Positions 33,796 through 42,130 of a stretch of 64,000 nucleotides of DNA are shown piece by piece. Source of the DNA: Kangiella shandongensis. Lineage in GTDB: Bacteria; Pseudomonadota; Gammaproteobacteria; Enterobacterales; Kangiellaceae. The position numbers and the translations under genes were made by a program. Numbering within the stretch: the first letter of the stretch is position 1; the number at the start of each line of letters is the position of its first letter. The notes under the pieces are model-generated. The model had not been told where the DNA came from. It did not search any database and was given only the letters and a program-made list of their open reading frames with translations. The stretch is from NCBI RefSeq assembly GCF_020005365.1, contig NZ_JACNML010000007.1:90939-154938 (forward strand), in the 5' to 3' direction.

Positions 33796-34458
33796 ATGTC
33801 TCAAACTTCAGACATTCAATTCAATGGACTCTATGCCCATGAGCTGACGGTTTCCCGATCTGAGCAAGTTCTGCTGGAAGATGCTGAACTTCACCTCGCT
33901 CCCTCAACGATTACTTATCTCCATGGCGAAAATGGCGCAGGTAAAACGACCTTGATGCGTTGTTTGGCTGGTTTACTGCCTGCGGATCACGGCGAAGTTT
34001 ATTGGAATAAGCTACCAATAACTCACCCAGAGTCTAACTATTTTCAAGACCTAATCTTTCTGGCGCATAGCCTGTCCATGAAAAATGAGCTCAGTATTGC
34101 TGAAAACTTATCGTTTTATGCGTCGTTGAGAACGAAAGTCTCGTTGAATAAACAGCAGTTACAGCAGCAGATTAGTTCGGTGTTAAATGAATTGGGGATT
34201 GGCGGGCTTGAAGACAGAATGTTTGCCGAGTTATCAGCGGGACAGCAGCATAAGGTGGCTTTAGCTCGCTTGATGCTGGAGCCGGCGAAAATCTGGATTC
34301 TCGATGAACCATTCGTCAATCTTGACCATAAAACACGAGGCTGGTTGTCGGAAAAAGCATTGGCGTTCAAACAGCAGGGTGGAACGGTATTATTTACCTC
34401 ACATCATCATATTGAAGAGTTGCCCATCGACCAGAGCGTGGGGGTAGAGCACGAATGA
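33796..34458 (+). CDS. ccmA: Haem exporter ATP-binding protein CcmA
   Basis: A 220-residue ABC ATPase of the CcmABCD complex that releases haem-loaded CcmE. Walker A is HGENGAGKTTLMRC (about 43-56), the signature is LSAGQQHKVALARL, and Walker B is IWILDEPF. First gene of a complete ccmABCDEFGHI operon on the same strand; its stop overlaps ccmB by 4 bp. Confidence 0.94.
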   Translation: MSQTSDIQFNGLYAHELTVSRSEQVLLEDAELHLAPSTITYLHGENGAGKTTLMRCLAGLLPADHGEVYWNKLPITHPESNYFQDLIFLAHSLSMKNELSIAENLSFYASLRTKVSLNKQQLQQQISSVLNELGIGGLEDRMFAELSAGQQHKVALARLMLEPAKIWILDEPFVNLDHKTRGWLSEKALAFKQQGGTVLFTSHHHIEELPIDQSVGVEHE

Positions 34459-35126
34459 TTATGACGCTGCTTCGCCGCGAGCTGAAAGTCGCTCGACGTA
34501 ACTGGATTGGTTTGGCTATCCCGTTATTGTTCTTTATTATCGTCGTCAGCCTGTTCCCTTTTGCGGTCAGCCCTGATGCTCCGGTGTTGCAACAACTGGC
34601 TCCGGGTGTGATTTGGGTGGCAGCGCTATTATCGATGCTGTTGTCTTTAGAGCAGTTTTATCGAAGTGATTATCAAGATGGTGCTTTAGAGCAGTTGCTC
34701 TTGATGAGTTCACCGACGATGGTAGCGGCGAGCAAGATTCTGGCTCACTGGTTATTGACCGGTTTACCACTGGTCATTTTATCACCATTGCTTGGAGTCT
34801 TGATGCAGATCAACCATGGGGTGGAGCATTCCACGCATACTTGGGTTCTGATGTTGAGTCTGGTACTGGGAACGCCAACCCTGTGTTTGTTGGGTGCGGT
34901 AGGGATGAGCTTAACACTGGCTGCTAGCCGTAATGGGTTGCTGGTGTCGATTTTGATTATTCCTTTGTATGTGCCAGTATTGATTTTCGGGGCTTCAACA
35001 GTTACAGCATCCTTGGAAAATATGCGTTATAATGGCGAACTCGCCATCTTGGGCGCTTTTTTATTGATAACGTTAGTTTTTGCGCCTTTCGCATCAGGCC
35101 GCGCACTCAAAATTTCAGTAGGTTAA
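34455..35126 (+). CDS. ccmB: Haem exporter permease CcmB
   Basis: A 223-residue integral membrane protein with six hydrophobic helices. The opening LLRRELKVARRNWIGLAIPL and the helix with FPFAVSPDAPVLQQLAPGVIW are typical of CcmB. It forms the transmembrane part of the ABC complex with CcmA, CcmC and CcmD. Confidence 0.93.
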   Translation: MIMTLLRRELKVARRNWIGLAIPLLFFIIVVSLFPFAVSPDAPVLQQLAPGVIWVAALLSMLLSLEQFYRSDYQDGALEQLLLMSSPTMVAASKILAHWLLTGLPLVILSPLLGVLMQINHGVEHSTHTWVLMLSLVLGTPTLCLLGAVGMSLTLAASRNGLLVSILIIPLYVPVLIFGASTVTASLENMRYNGELAILGAFLLITLVFAPFASGRALKISVG

Positions 35127-35132
35127 GGTTTA

Positions 35133-35900
35133 ATGGCTAAAGCTTGGCGCTGGTTTCACCAGCTGGGTTCTCCAAAATTCTTATTTCAAAAAACAGGTCA
35201 ATGGCTTCCATGGATATGGGCAGCGACCTTGATTTTGTTAGTCGTGGGTTTGTATTACTCATTGTGGGCTTCACCGATCGAAGTGCGTCAAGGACAAAAG
35301 CACTCCGTGCGTATTATGTACATTCATGTGCCGTCTGCGGCATTGTCGATGGTGGCTTATATCGCGATGGCGATAGCGGCTATCGTTGGCTTGGTGTGGA
35401 AAATGAAGGTGGCTTTTGCCGTGACCCGCTCGATTGCACCGGTTGGCGCGGCCATGACCTTTTTGGCGCTATTTACCGGCTCCGTATGGGGCAAGCCGAC
35501 TTGGGGAACTTGGTGGGAGTGGGATGCTCGCATGACCTCTGAGCTTTTGTTGCTATTCTTATACCTAGGTTTTATTGCGCTGCATGCGTCTTTTTCCGAT
35601 CGCTCCAAAGCGGACAAAGCGAGCTCGATTTTAGCGATTGTCGGCGTTATCAATATTCCAATTATCTATTTTTCCGTAAAGTGGTGGAATACACTGCATC
35701 AGGGTTACTCTATTACGGAAAAAGGCGCACTTAACCCTGCATTTCAAACGCCTTTATTTATAATGTTGGCTGCTATGTACTTATTGTTTATTGCGCTAGT
35801 TTTGATGCGCCTCCGTGCCGAGATTATCTTACGTAACCAGAAGTCACGCTGGGTTGCCGAGTGGGCACTTGGCACGTCTGCTAAAGGAGATAAGTCATGA
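35133..35900 (+). CDS. ccmC: Haem-handling membrane protein CcmC
   Basis: A 255-residue protein with six transmembrane helices. The tryptophan-rich WWD haem-binding loop is WGTWWEWDARMTSELLLLF (about 128-146), with periplasmic histidines in HVPSAALSM and LHQGYSIT. It transfers haem to CcmE. Its stop overlaps ccmD by 4 bp. Confidence 0.94.
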   Translation: MAKAWRWFHQLGSPKFLFQKTGQWLPWIWAATLILLVVGLYYSLWASPIEVRQGQKHSVRIMYIHVPSAALSMVAYIAMAIAAIVGLVWKMKVAFAVTRSIAPVGAAMTFLALFTGSVWGKPTWGTWWEWDARMTSELLLLFLYLGFIALHASFSDRSKADKASSILAIVGVINIPIIYFSVKWWNTLHQGYSITEKGALNPAFQTPLFIMLAAMYLLFIALVLMRLRAEIILRNQKSRWVAEWALGTSAKGDKS

Positions 35901-36115
35901 GTAGCTGGCATGAATTTATTTTTATGGGGAAACACGGCGCTTACGTGTGGTCGAGTTACTTGGTGACCTTTATTGTGTTACTGGGATTATTTATTGGTTT
36001 TAGAATTATGCTGCGTGGATTGAAAAAACAGGTGATTGCTGAAGCAAGCCTGAAGCAGTCTGAAAAGCCCAAAGCTAGGAAGTTGAAAGTTTCAAAAGCT
36101 GAACAAGCAAATTAG
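35897..36115 (+). CDS. ccmD: Haem exporter subunit CcmD
   Basis: A 72-residue protein with one transmembrane helix (about 18-38) after the FIFMGKHGAYVWSSY motif, then a basic cytoplasmic tail. CcmD helps release holo-CcmE from CcmABC. Size and place between ccmC and ccmE fit. Confidence 0.9.
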   Translation: MSSWHEFIFMGKHGAYVWSSYLVTFIVLLGLFIGFRIMLRGLKKQVIAEASLKQSEKPKARKLKVSKAEQAN

Positions 36116-36126
36116 TGTAGATTACG

Positions 36127-36582
36127 ATGAAAGCTCATAGACGAAATAAATTAATTGCGATTTTGGCCGGCCTGGTTTTACTGGCAGGTGCCGTGGCCCT
36201 GGTATTGTTTGCGCTGAGCGAAAACATTAACCATTTTTACCCACCAACTGAGGTGGCGCAAGGGAAGGCGCCGATGGATAGAACTATCCGTGTTGGTGGT
36301 TTGGTCTCTTATAACTCGGTTAAACGTGACAATGATGGTTTAAATGTCGAGTTCCAAATTACCGATAATCAGAATACCATGATGATCCAGTACGAAGGCA
36401 TTTTGCCTGATCTGTTTAAAGAGGGTCAGGGTGTTATTGCCGAAGGTAAACTGGTGACCGCGGACCGTCTGGTCGCGACAAAAGTTCTGGCGAAACATGA
36501 TGAGAAATACATGCCACCCGAGATTGAGCAGTCACTGGAAAAGTACGGTCACCCGGTCCAGTCGAAGACAACAGATAATTAG
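36127..36582 (+). CDS. ccmE: Periplasmic haem chaperone CcmE
   Basis: A 151-residue protein with an N-terminal transmembrane anchor (about 9-30) and an OB-fold periplasmic domain. The haem-attaching histidine is H124 in LAKHDEKYMPPE. It accepts haem from CcmC and passes it to CcmF/H. Confidence 0.94.
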   Translation: MKAHRRNKLIAILAGLVLLAGAVALVLFALSENINHFYPPTEVAQGKAPMDRTIRVGGLVSYNSVKRDNDGLNVEFQITDNQNTMMIQYEGILPDLFKEGQGVIAEGKLVTADRLVATKVLAKHDEKYMPPEIEQSLEKYGHPVQSKTTDN

Positions 36583-36591
36583 GTATATCCC

Positions 36592-38595
36592 TTGATCCCA
36601 GAAGTCGGAAATTTCTTACTAATCATGGCGTTTATTAACGCCATCTTTTTAGGTACCTTGTCTTTCTATGGTGCGCAAACCTCGCACCAGGGGCTCATTC
36701 GTTTTACAACACGTGCGGCCGTCAGTATTTTTGTGCTGGTTTTGGCGAGTTTTATCTGTCTCACCATCTCGTTTATTAATAACGATTTCTCGGTGGCTTA
36801 TGTCGCCAATCATTCGAATTCGCAGCTGCCTGTTTATTACCGGATTTCTGCCGTCTGGGGTGCTCATGAGGGGTCTCTATTACTGTGGGTGTTGATTTTA
36901 ACGGGCTGGATGGCAGCCGTAGCGATATTCAGCAAATCGTTGCCTAAAGATCTGGTAGCGAGAGTACTGGGTGTGATGGGGCTGGTCGCGGTTGGTTTTA
37001 TTGCTTTTACCTTATTTACTTCAAATCCTTTTGAGCGGGTTTTGCCGTTTATTCCCATTGATGGTGCTGATCTAAATCCGCTGTTGCAGGATTTTGGACT
37101 GATCGTACACCCGCCGATGCTGTATATGGGATATGTCGGTTTTTCAGTTGTGTTTGCTTTTGCTATTGCAGGTTTATTACAGGGTAACCTCGATCACAAA
37201 TGGGCGCGCTGGAGTCGACCATGGACAACCGTAGCCTGGATTTTTATGTCGCTGGGGATTGCTCTGGGCAGCTGGTGGGCTTATTATGAGCTTGGCTGGG
37301 GCGGCTGGTGGTTCTGGGACCCGGTAGAAAATGCATCCTTTATGCCATGGCTTGCGGGAACGGCTTTGATCCACTCATTGGCTGCGACTGAGAAACGCGG
37401 CGTGTTTAAATCCTGGACCGTGTTGCTGGCGATTCTAACTTTCTCGCTGAGCCTATTAGGTACTTTCCTGGTGCGCTCAGGAGTTTTAACCTCGGTACAT
37501 TCCTTTGCTAACGACCCAGTGCGCGGACGTTTTATTTTGATCTTCCTCGGTATTGTGGTGGGTGCTTCGTTACTGGTGTATGCGCTGCAGTCGAGCAAGA
37601 TTCGATCCAAAACAAACTTTGGACTCTACTCACGCGAAACGGCTCTGTTGTTTAATAATGCCTTACTCGCGGTAGTCACCTTTATGGTGTTGCTGGGAAC
37701 GTTACATCCGTTGATTCAGGAAGCGTTTACCGGCGGTAAATCGTCGGTGGGCCCTCCGTATTTCAACCTGATGTTTTCAATCTTTATGATTCCAATTTTA
37801 ATACTGATGCCGATCGGCCAGCAGATTAATTGGAAACAGGAGTCGCTTAAACCTCTATTAACCAAGTTTTGGTTGTGGGCGATTAGTAGTTTCCTACTGG
37901 CAATTGCTATCGTAGTTGTGCTGGGTGACTTGCAGCCGATGGCGATTATCGGCACCACTCTGGGTCTGTGGGTATTGGCTGGTTGCGCTAAATACATACT
38001 GGGTCAGGCGGGTAAAAATGCTTCTTTGACTGCTGGTATGAAAAAAATCAGTCGCAGTTACTGGGGAATGATAGTGGCCCACTTAGGTGTTGCCGTAACG
38101 GTTTTAGGTGTCGTTCTAACATCTTATTTCAGTCTCGAAAAGAATATTAAAATTCGTCAGGGCGAAACGGTACAGGTTGAAGATTTTAAAGTGGAGTTTT
38201 ATGACTTTAAAAATACTCAGGGACCGAACTATATTTCTTCTGCAGGTAGCTTCCGTATCTACTCCGATAGTGAGGTTTTAACAGAACTACATCCGGAGAA
38301 GCGTAAATACAACGCCTCCAGAATGGTCATGACGGAAGCGGATATCGACGCCGGCCTGTTTAGAGATATTTATATGGTCATGGGCGAACCATTGGAAGAT
38401 GGCGCCTGGGCGGTGAGCGTTTATTATAAACCTTTTGTTCGCTGGATCTGGCTTGGTGCCATCTTTATGGCGCTGGGTGGTGTGTTAGCGATTTCAGATA
38501 AACGGTATCGTGAAAAGCGTCGCCTGAAGAAGCAGAACGCAGCTCCGTCGGATGGTTTGGCAAAGGCGGGTTCTGAGGAGGCTGACAATGAATAA
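36592..38595 (+). CDS. ccmF: Haem lyase CcmF
   Basis: A 667-residue polytopic protein (about 15 helices) that ligates haem to apocytochrome c with CcmH/I. The WWD motif is WGGWWFWDPVENASFMPWL (about 232-250). It appears to start with TTG at 36592 (giving MIPEVGNFLL, which matches the conserved family N-terminus); there is no nearby in-frame ATG, so low translation efficiency is possible. It overlaps ccmG by 8 bp. Confidence 0.93.
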   Translation: MIPEVGNFLLIMAFINAIFLGTLSFYGAQTSHQGLIRFTTRAAVSIFVLVLASFICLTISFINNDFSVAYVANHSNSQLPVYYRISAVWGAHEGSLLLWVLILTGWMAAVAIFSKSLPKDLVARVLGVMGLVAVGFIAFTLFTSNPFERVLPFIPIDGADLNPLLQDFGLIVHPPMLYMGYVGFSVVFAFAIAGLLQGNLDHKWARWSRPWTTVAWIFMSLGIALGSWWAYYELGWGGWWFWDPVENASFMPWLAGTALIHSLAATEKRGVFKSWTVLLAILTFSLSLLGTFLVRSGVLTSVHSFANDPVRGRFILIFLGIVVGASLLVYALQSSKIRSKTNFGLYSRETALLFNNALLAVVTFMVLLGTLHPLIQEAFTGGKSSVGPPYFNLMFSIFMIPILILMPIGQQINWKQESLKPLLTKFWLWAISSFLLAIAIVVVLGDLQPMAIIGTTLGLWVLAGCAKYILGQAGKNASLTAGMKKISRSYWGMIVAHLGVAVTVLGVVLTSYFSLEKNIKIRQGETVQVEDFKVEFYDFKNTQGPNYISSAGSFRIYSDSEVLTELHPEKRKYNASRMVMTEADIDAGLFRDIYMVMGEPLEDGAWAVSVYYKPFVRWIWLGAIFMALGGVLAISDKRYREKRRLKKQNAAPSDGLAKAGSEEADNE

Positions 38596-39151
38596 AAAAA
38601 CAGTGACTGCCATCGTTCCCATTGTAGTTTTTATTGTGCTGGTCGTCTTATTCTGGTTTGCACTGGATAATGATCCTAAGAAATTGAATTCCAATTTAAT
38701 TGATAAGCCGGTGCCTGAATTTCAGTTGCCTGCATTACAGAATCCTGAGCAGGTTTTTACCAAGGCAGACTTACCGGATGAACTGTTTCTGATCAACGTA
38801 TGGGGTTCATGGTGTGGTCCTTGCCACATTGAGCACCCGTATTTGATGAAATATGCGCAAAAATTTTCAATCCCTATCGTTGGTGTTAATTACAAAGATA
38901 AGACCATTGATGGCTTGAAGTTTATTAAGGACAAGGGCAATCCATACCACATGATCATTGCCGATCAGCAAGGTAACTTGGGAATTGATTTAGGTGTTTA
39001 CGGCGCTCCGGAAACGTTTATCGTCGATAAAATGGGCACTATTCGTTTCCGTTATGTCGGGGTGATAGATGACCGGGTCTGGAATAAAAAGCTACTGCCA
39101 ATTATGGAACAGGTCAAAGGCTCTGACATTCAGCCAGTTGCAACTCAATAA
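38588..39151 (+). CDS. ccmG: Thiol:disulfide interchange protein CcmG/DsbE
   Basis: A 187-residue membrane-anchored thioredoxin. I use ATG 38588, preceded by GAGGAGG, rather than an upstream in-frame GTG at 38552. One anchor helix spans about 7-26; the active site is WGSWCGPC (C76, C79). It reduces apocytochrome or CcmH cysteines before haem ligation. Confidence 0.94.
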   Translation: MNKKTVTAIVPIVVFIVLVVLFWFALDNDPKKLNSNLIDKPVPEFQLPALQNPEQVFTKADLPDELFLINVWGSWCGPCHIEHPYLMKYAQKFSIPIVGVNYKDKTIDGLKFIKDKGNPYHMIIADQQGNLGIDLGVYGAPETFIVDKMGTIRFRYVGVIDDRVWNKKLLPIMEQVKGSDIQPVATQ

Positions 39152-39158
39152 AGGATAG

Positions 39159-39560
39159 ATGATGAAACAGCTAATTAGTTTTTTAATCATGATTGCCAGC
39201 TTTCAAGCGCTGGCTGTCATTGAAACTTACGAGTTTGAGACGGAAGCGCAGGAGCAACTGTACACAGAAATTATTCATGAACTGCGTTGTCCTAAATGTC
39301 AGAATCAGACGATTGCTGAGTCAAACGCGGGTTTATCCGAAGACTTACGGTTTATTGTCTACCAGAAGGTGATGGATGGCGAGACTAAGCGTAGCATCCT
39401 GAGCTACATGCAAGAGCGTTACGGTGATTTTGTGCTGTACGATCCTCCAGTGAAACCGGCTAATTACTTTTTATGGTTTGCACCTTTAGCGGTATTTTTG
39501 ATTATTCTGATCATTGTGCTGGCCAAAGTGGGCCGTCGTAAAGTAACACCTGAGGAATAG
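39159..39560 (+). CDS. ccmH: Cytochrome c maturation protein CcmH
   Basis: A 133-residue protein with signal peptide, the LRCPKCQNQ redox motif (C44, C47), and a C-terminal transmembrane helix (about 104-125). This is the short form holding only the redox module; the TPR module is the separate ccmI. An AAGGAT site precedes the start. Confidence 0.93.
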   Translation: MMKQLISFLIMIASFQALAVIETYEFETEAQEQLYTEIIHELRCPKCQNQTIAESNAGLSEDLRFIVYQKVMDGETKRSILSYMQERYGDFVLYDPPVKPANYFLWFAPLAVFLIILIIVLAKVGRRKVTPEE

Positions 39561-39565
39561 AATTG

Positions 39566-40591
39566 ATGTTAGTGTGGTTGGCTTTAGCATTATTGGCGCT
39601 GGTCTGGGCTGCCTGGTTGTTCAGCGATATTTTTACCGGTAAAAAACGTATTCTGGTTTATTTGTCGATGTTACTGGTGGCTACCGCTCTGTCGCTAGCT
39701 GGCTATCAATACCTTGGTGCCTATAAAGAAATAAAAGCGACCGCACAACTGCACGAAGAGTTAAAAGACTTAAACTTAACAGAGCTTGCCGATAAGGCGG
39801 ATAAGCAGGAAATTACCATTCAGGATTTACTGGCAGAGTTAAGGTTGCGTGCCGAGGCAGAACCAGAAAATTTCGATAAATGGCACGAGATGGGCAATAT
39901 TTTTCTACGCTTTGGGGAAGTCGCTTTATCGGAGCAGGCATTCACTCGGGCTATCGATATTAAGCCGGAAGCTGCGACCCGGCTCGAGTTTGCACGTTAT
40001 CTTATTGAAGAAGGGAGTAAAGAAGCTTATGAGTTTGCTGAACGCCATATCAATATGGTCTTGATGCAGCAGCCGAAACATGAAGGTGCCTTGATGTGGC
40101 AGGGCGTTAATCATTTCAAACAGGGAGAGTTTGAGCGAGCCATTCCTTACTGGCAAACGTTGTTGAGTCTTAAGGAGCCGGGAAGTAAGTCTGCAGAGTT
40201 GTTACAGCAGCAAATTAACTTAGCTAAAAGACAATTAAAACTGGCTCAATTGAACTATGTGGGCGTAGTCGTCGATAATGTTGATGAATTGATTTTGACT
40301 CGCTATAGAAAAGCATTTGTTTTAATTCGTAATGAAAATGGCGGTCCCCCAATCGCTGTAAAATCGGTTGAAGTGCCCGCTTTAAACCAACCATTAAAGC
40401 TCTCTCCGAATGATGTGATGTTGCCAAGTGCTGACTTATGGCAGTCACAAAATATTTACATCGAAGTCAGATTGTCACAAAGCGGCCTGGCCAAGGCAGA
40501 AGCCGGTGACCGTTTTGGTCGAACTCCTGTACTGGACAAGCTGACTCCCAGCGAAACGTTTCACATAGAAATCACACAAACTGTGGAATAG
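39566..40591 (+). CDS. ccmI: Cytochrome c biogenesis TPR protein CcmI
   Basis: A 341-residue protein (ATG 39566) with two N-terminal transmembrane helices (about 2-20 and 28-50), then TPR repeats (about 100-230; WHEMGNIFLRFGEVALSEQA, ALMWQGVNHFKQGEFERAI) and a C-terminal beta domain. It binds apocytochrome c tails for CcmFH. Last gene of the operon. Confidence 0.9.
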   Translation: MLVWLALALLALVWAAWLFSDIFTGKKRILVYLSMLLVATALSLAGYQYLGAYKEIKATAQLHEELKDLNLTELADKADKQEITIQDLLAELRLRAEAEPENFDKWHEMGNIFLRFGEVALSEQAFTRAIDIKPEAATRLEFARYLIEEGSKEAYEFAERHINMVLMQQPKHEGALMWQGVNHFKQGEFERAIPYWQTLLSLKEPGSKSAELLQQQINLAKRQLKLAQLNYVGVVVDNVDELILTRYRKAFVLIRNENGGPPIAVKSVEVPALNQPLKLSPNDVMLPSADLWQSQNIYIEVRLSQSGLAKAEAGDRFGRTPVLDKLTPSETFHIEITQTVE

Positions 40592-40611
40592 TCTGTTTAG
40601 AGCACAATTTA

Positions 40612-40636
40612 CGTGATTTTTGTCGCAAAAAGCACG
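40612..40636 (+). other. Hairpin after ccmI
   Basis: CGTGATTTTTG (40612-40622) pairs with CAAAAAGCACG (40626-40636) except for one internal mismatch. No T-tract follows on the + strand. It lies between the ccm operon and the hvf promoter and could insulate them. Confidence 0.35.
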
Positions 40637-40661
40637 ATATTTGAACTGATTTTTGAAATTT

Positions 40662-40689
40662 TGTAACAAATTCAGTTATGTTGTGTCTA
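40662..40689 (+). promoter_or_regulatory. Candidate ECF sigma-factor promoter of the hvf operon
   Basis: TGTAAC (40662-40667) and TGTCTA (40684-40689) are 16 bp apart. This fits the general ECF pattern (AAC-containing -35, GTC-containing -10) better than sigma-70. It would place the start about 37 nt before the hvfA ATG. Operons of this type are often ECF controlled; no sigma gene is in the window. Confidence 0.4.
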
Positions 40690-40733
40690 AGTCTCTGAAT
40701 AACTTAACTAAACAGTGTAATAGGAGAAAGTCT

Positions 40734-41186
40734 ATGTTAAACAAAGATAAAGCTAAATTAGCCGCTATCGTAAGTGCATCCATCGCCGCTTCTGCAGCAG
40801 GTGGCGCAGCCGTTGCCAGTGACAATCCTTTCCAGCTGAACGATCTTCAAGCCGGCTATGAGCTTGCAAAATTTGATGGCCACGGTGAAGGTAAGTGTGG
40901 CGAAGGCAAATGCGGTGAAGAAGGTAAAGCCAAAAAAGAAGGCAAGTGCGGTGAAGGCAAGTGCGGCGAAGAAGGCAAAGCCAAAGAAGGTAAGTGCGGC
41001 GAAGGCAAATGCGGCGAAGAAGGCAAAGCCAAAGAAGGTAAATGTGGCGAAGGCAAATGCGGCGAAGAAGGCAAAGCCAAAGAAGGTAAATGTGGCGAAG
41101 GCAAGTGCGGCGAAGGCAAAGCCGAAAAAGAAGGTAAGTGTGGTGAAGATAAAGCCGAGAAAGAAGGTAAATGCGGCGTAGCTTAA
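40734..41186 (+). CDS. hvfA: HvfA-type copper-binding RiPP precursor with twelve EGKCG motifs
   Basis: A 150-residue precursor (ATG 40734, TAGGAGAAAG site; the longer upstream frame lacks a ribosome site). Residues 1-29 are a signal peptide (basic start, alanine-rich core, AVAS). A conserved-looking linker (DLQAGYELAKFDGHGE) leads to twelve EGKCG motifs, first cysteine C55, arranged as five EGKCGEGKCG pairs and two singles with EEGKAK spacers. In the Haemophilus HvfA family, the multinuclear iron enzyme HvfB with HvfC turns each EGKCG cysteine into an oxazolone-thioamide pair that binds copper. The downstream genes fit. Motif count is seen; modification here is inferred. Confidence 0.9.
   Translation: MLNKDKAKLAAIVSASIAASAAGGAAVASDNPFQLNDLQAGYELAKFDGHGEGKCGEGKCGEEGKAKKEGKCGEGKCGEEGKAKEGKCGEGKCGEEGKAKEGKCGEGKCGEEGKAKEGKCGEGKCGEGKAEKEGKCGEDKAEKEGKCGVA
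40887..41178 (+). repeat. In-frame tandem repeat encoding the EGKCG core
   Basis: A unit of about 48 bp (EGKCGEGKCGEEGKAK) repeats about four times with near-identical codons, then degenerates to shorter spacers. Unit number could change by slippage, altering the number of copper-binding sites per peptide. Opposite-strand frames here are artefacts of the repeat. Confidence 0.85.
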
Positions 41187-41204
41187 TAGAGCACTTCCAT
41201 TGCA

Positions 41205-41234
41205 GTAAGGCAGCGGTATATGCTGCTGCCTTAC
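41205..41234 (+). other. Perfect 10-bp hairpin between hvfA and hvfB
   Basis: GTAAGGCAGC (41205-41214) pairs perfectly with GCTGCCTTAC (41225-41234) around a 10-nt loop. Only a weak T-run follows, so it could be a leaky terminator or a 3' stabiliser, giving more precursor than enzyme mRNA. Confidence 0.65.
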
Positions 41235-41269
41235 ACCTTTCATATCTTCAATAGAAACAGGTGGTCATT

Positions 41270-42118
41270 GTGTATCCAGTAACTGGCACAGGGTTAGGTC
41301 TAAGACGAGACTTTACGGAAGCGTTCGATACGCTTAAACGTTCGAACGTTGACTTTATGGAAGTCGCGCCGGAAAACTGGTTACCATTTGGTGGGCACTT
41401 AGAACAGGTTTTTGAGCAATACGCCGAACAGTTCCCTTTTGTTATTCACGGCCTGTCATTATCTATCGGTGGGCCAACGCCTCTCGATACCAATTTCGTC
41501 AAAGACGTTGCCAAGTTTATTAAAAGATATGATATCCGTTGCTACAGTGAACACTTAAGTTACTGCAGCGACGACGGTCATATGTATGACTTGATGCCAA
41601 TCCCGTTTACCGAGGAAGCGGTGCATTATGTTGCTGATAGAATTAAGCAGGTACAGGACATTATCGGCCAGCGATTAGCGATGGAAAATGTTTCTTACTA
41701 CGCTGCTCCGGGACAGGAAATGTCCGAACTTGAGTTTTTTAAGGCTGTACTGGCAGAAGCGGATTGCGATATGTTATTGGATATCAATAATATCTACGTT
41801 AACAGCATCAACCACCGTTATGATCCCGAAGAGTTTCTGTTAGCCTTGCCTAAAGAACGGATTGCTTATGGTCATATTGCCGGCCATTATGATGAAGCAG
41901 ATGATTTAAAAGTTGATACCCATGGTGATGATGTAAAGCCGGATGTATGGCAGTTGCTTGAAACGGCTTATCAACACTTTGGTGTATTCCCGACGTTACT
42001 TGAACGTGATTTTAATATTCCGCCAATGGCTGAGTTATTAAAAGAAGTCGACCAGATTAAAGCACTACAGAATAAATATAATAAAGACTTAAGCAGCGAT
42101 AGCGCCGCCATCGCTTAA
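41270..42118 (+). CDS. hvfB: HvfB-type multinuclear iron oxidative enzyme (MNIO, DUF692)
   Basis: A 282-residue TIM-barrel enzyme of DUF692. I use GTG 41270 (AGGTGG 5 bases upstream), giving a start near the family TGTGLGLRRDF; GTG 41261 adds three residues. Metal-ligand segments visible are VIHGLSLSIGG, YSEHLSYCS, AMENVSYY, LLDINNIYVN and YGHIAGH. It would oxidise the EGKCG cysteines of HvfA, together with HvfC. Copper-responsive natural product function is known for the family; substrate here is inferred from adjacency. Confidence 0.9.
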   Translation: MYPVTGTGLGLRRDFTEAFDTLKRSNVDFMEVAPENWLPFGGHLEQVFEQYAEQFPFVIHGLSLSIGGPTPLDTNFVKDVAKFIKRYDIRCYSEHLSYCSDDGHMYDLMPIPFTEEAVHYVADRIKQVQDIIGQRLAMENVSYYAAPGQEMSELEFFKAVLAEADCDMLLDINNIYVNSINHRYDPEEFLLALPKERIAYGHIAGHYDEADDLKVDTHGDDVKPDVWQLLETAYQHFGVFPTLLERDFNIPPMAELLKEVDQIKALQNKYNKDLSSDSAAIA

Positions 42119-42130
42119 GGGAGAACCTTT

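Noticed and set aside
40887..41178. Possible CRISPR-like array
   Set aside because: Units are contiguous, in frame and without unique spacers; it is a coding tandem repeat.
40758..41243. Long opposite-strand frames across the hvfA repeat (161 and 87 residues)
   Set aside because: They are low-complexity shadows of the 48-bp in-frame repeat; no ribosome site or family resemblance.
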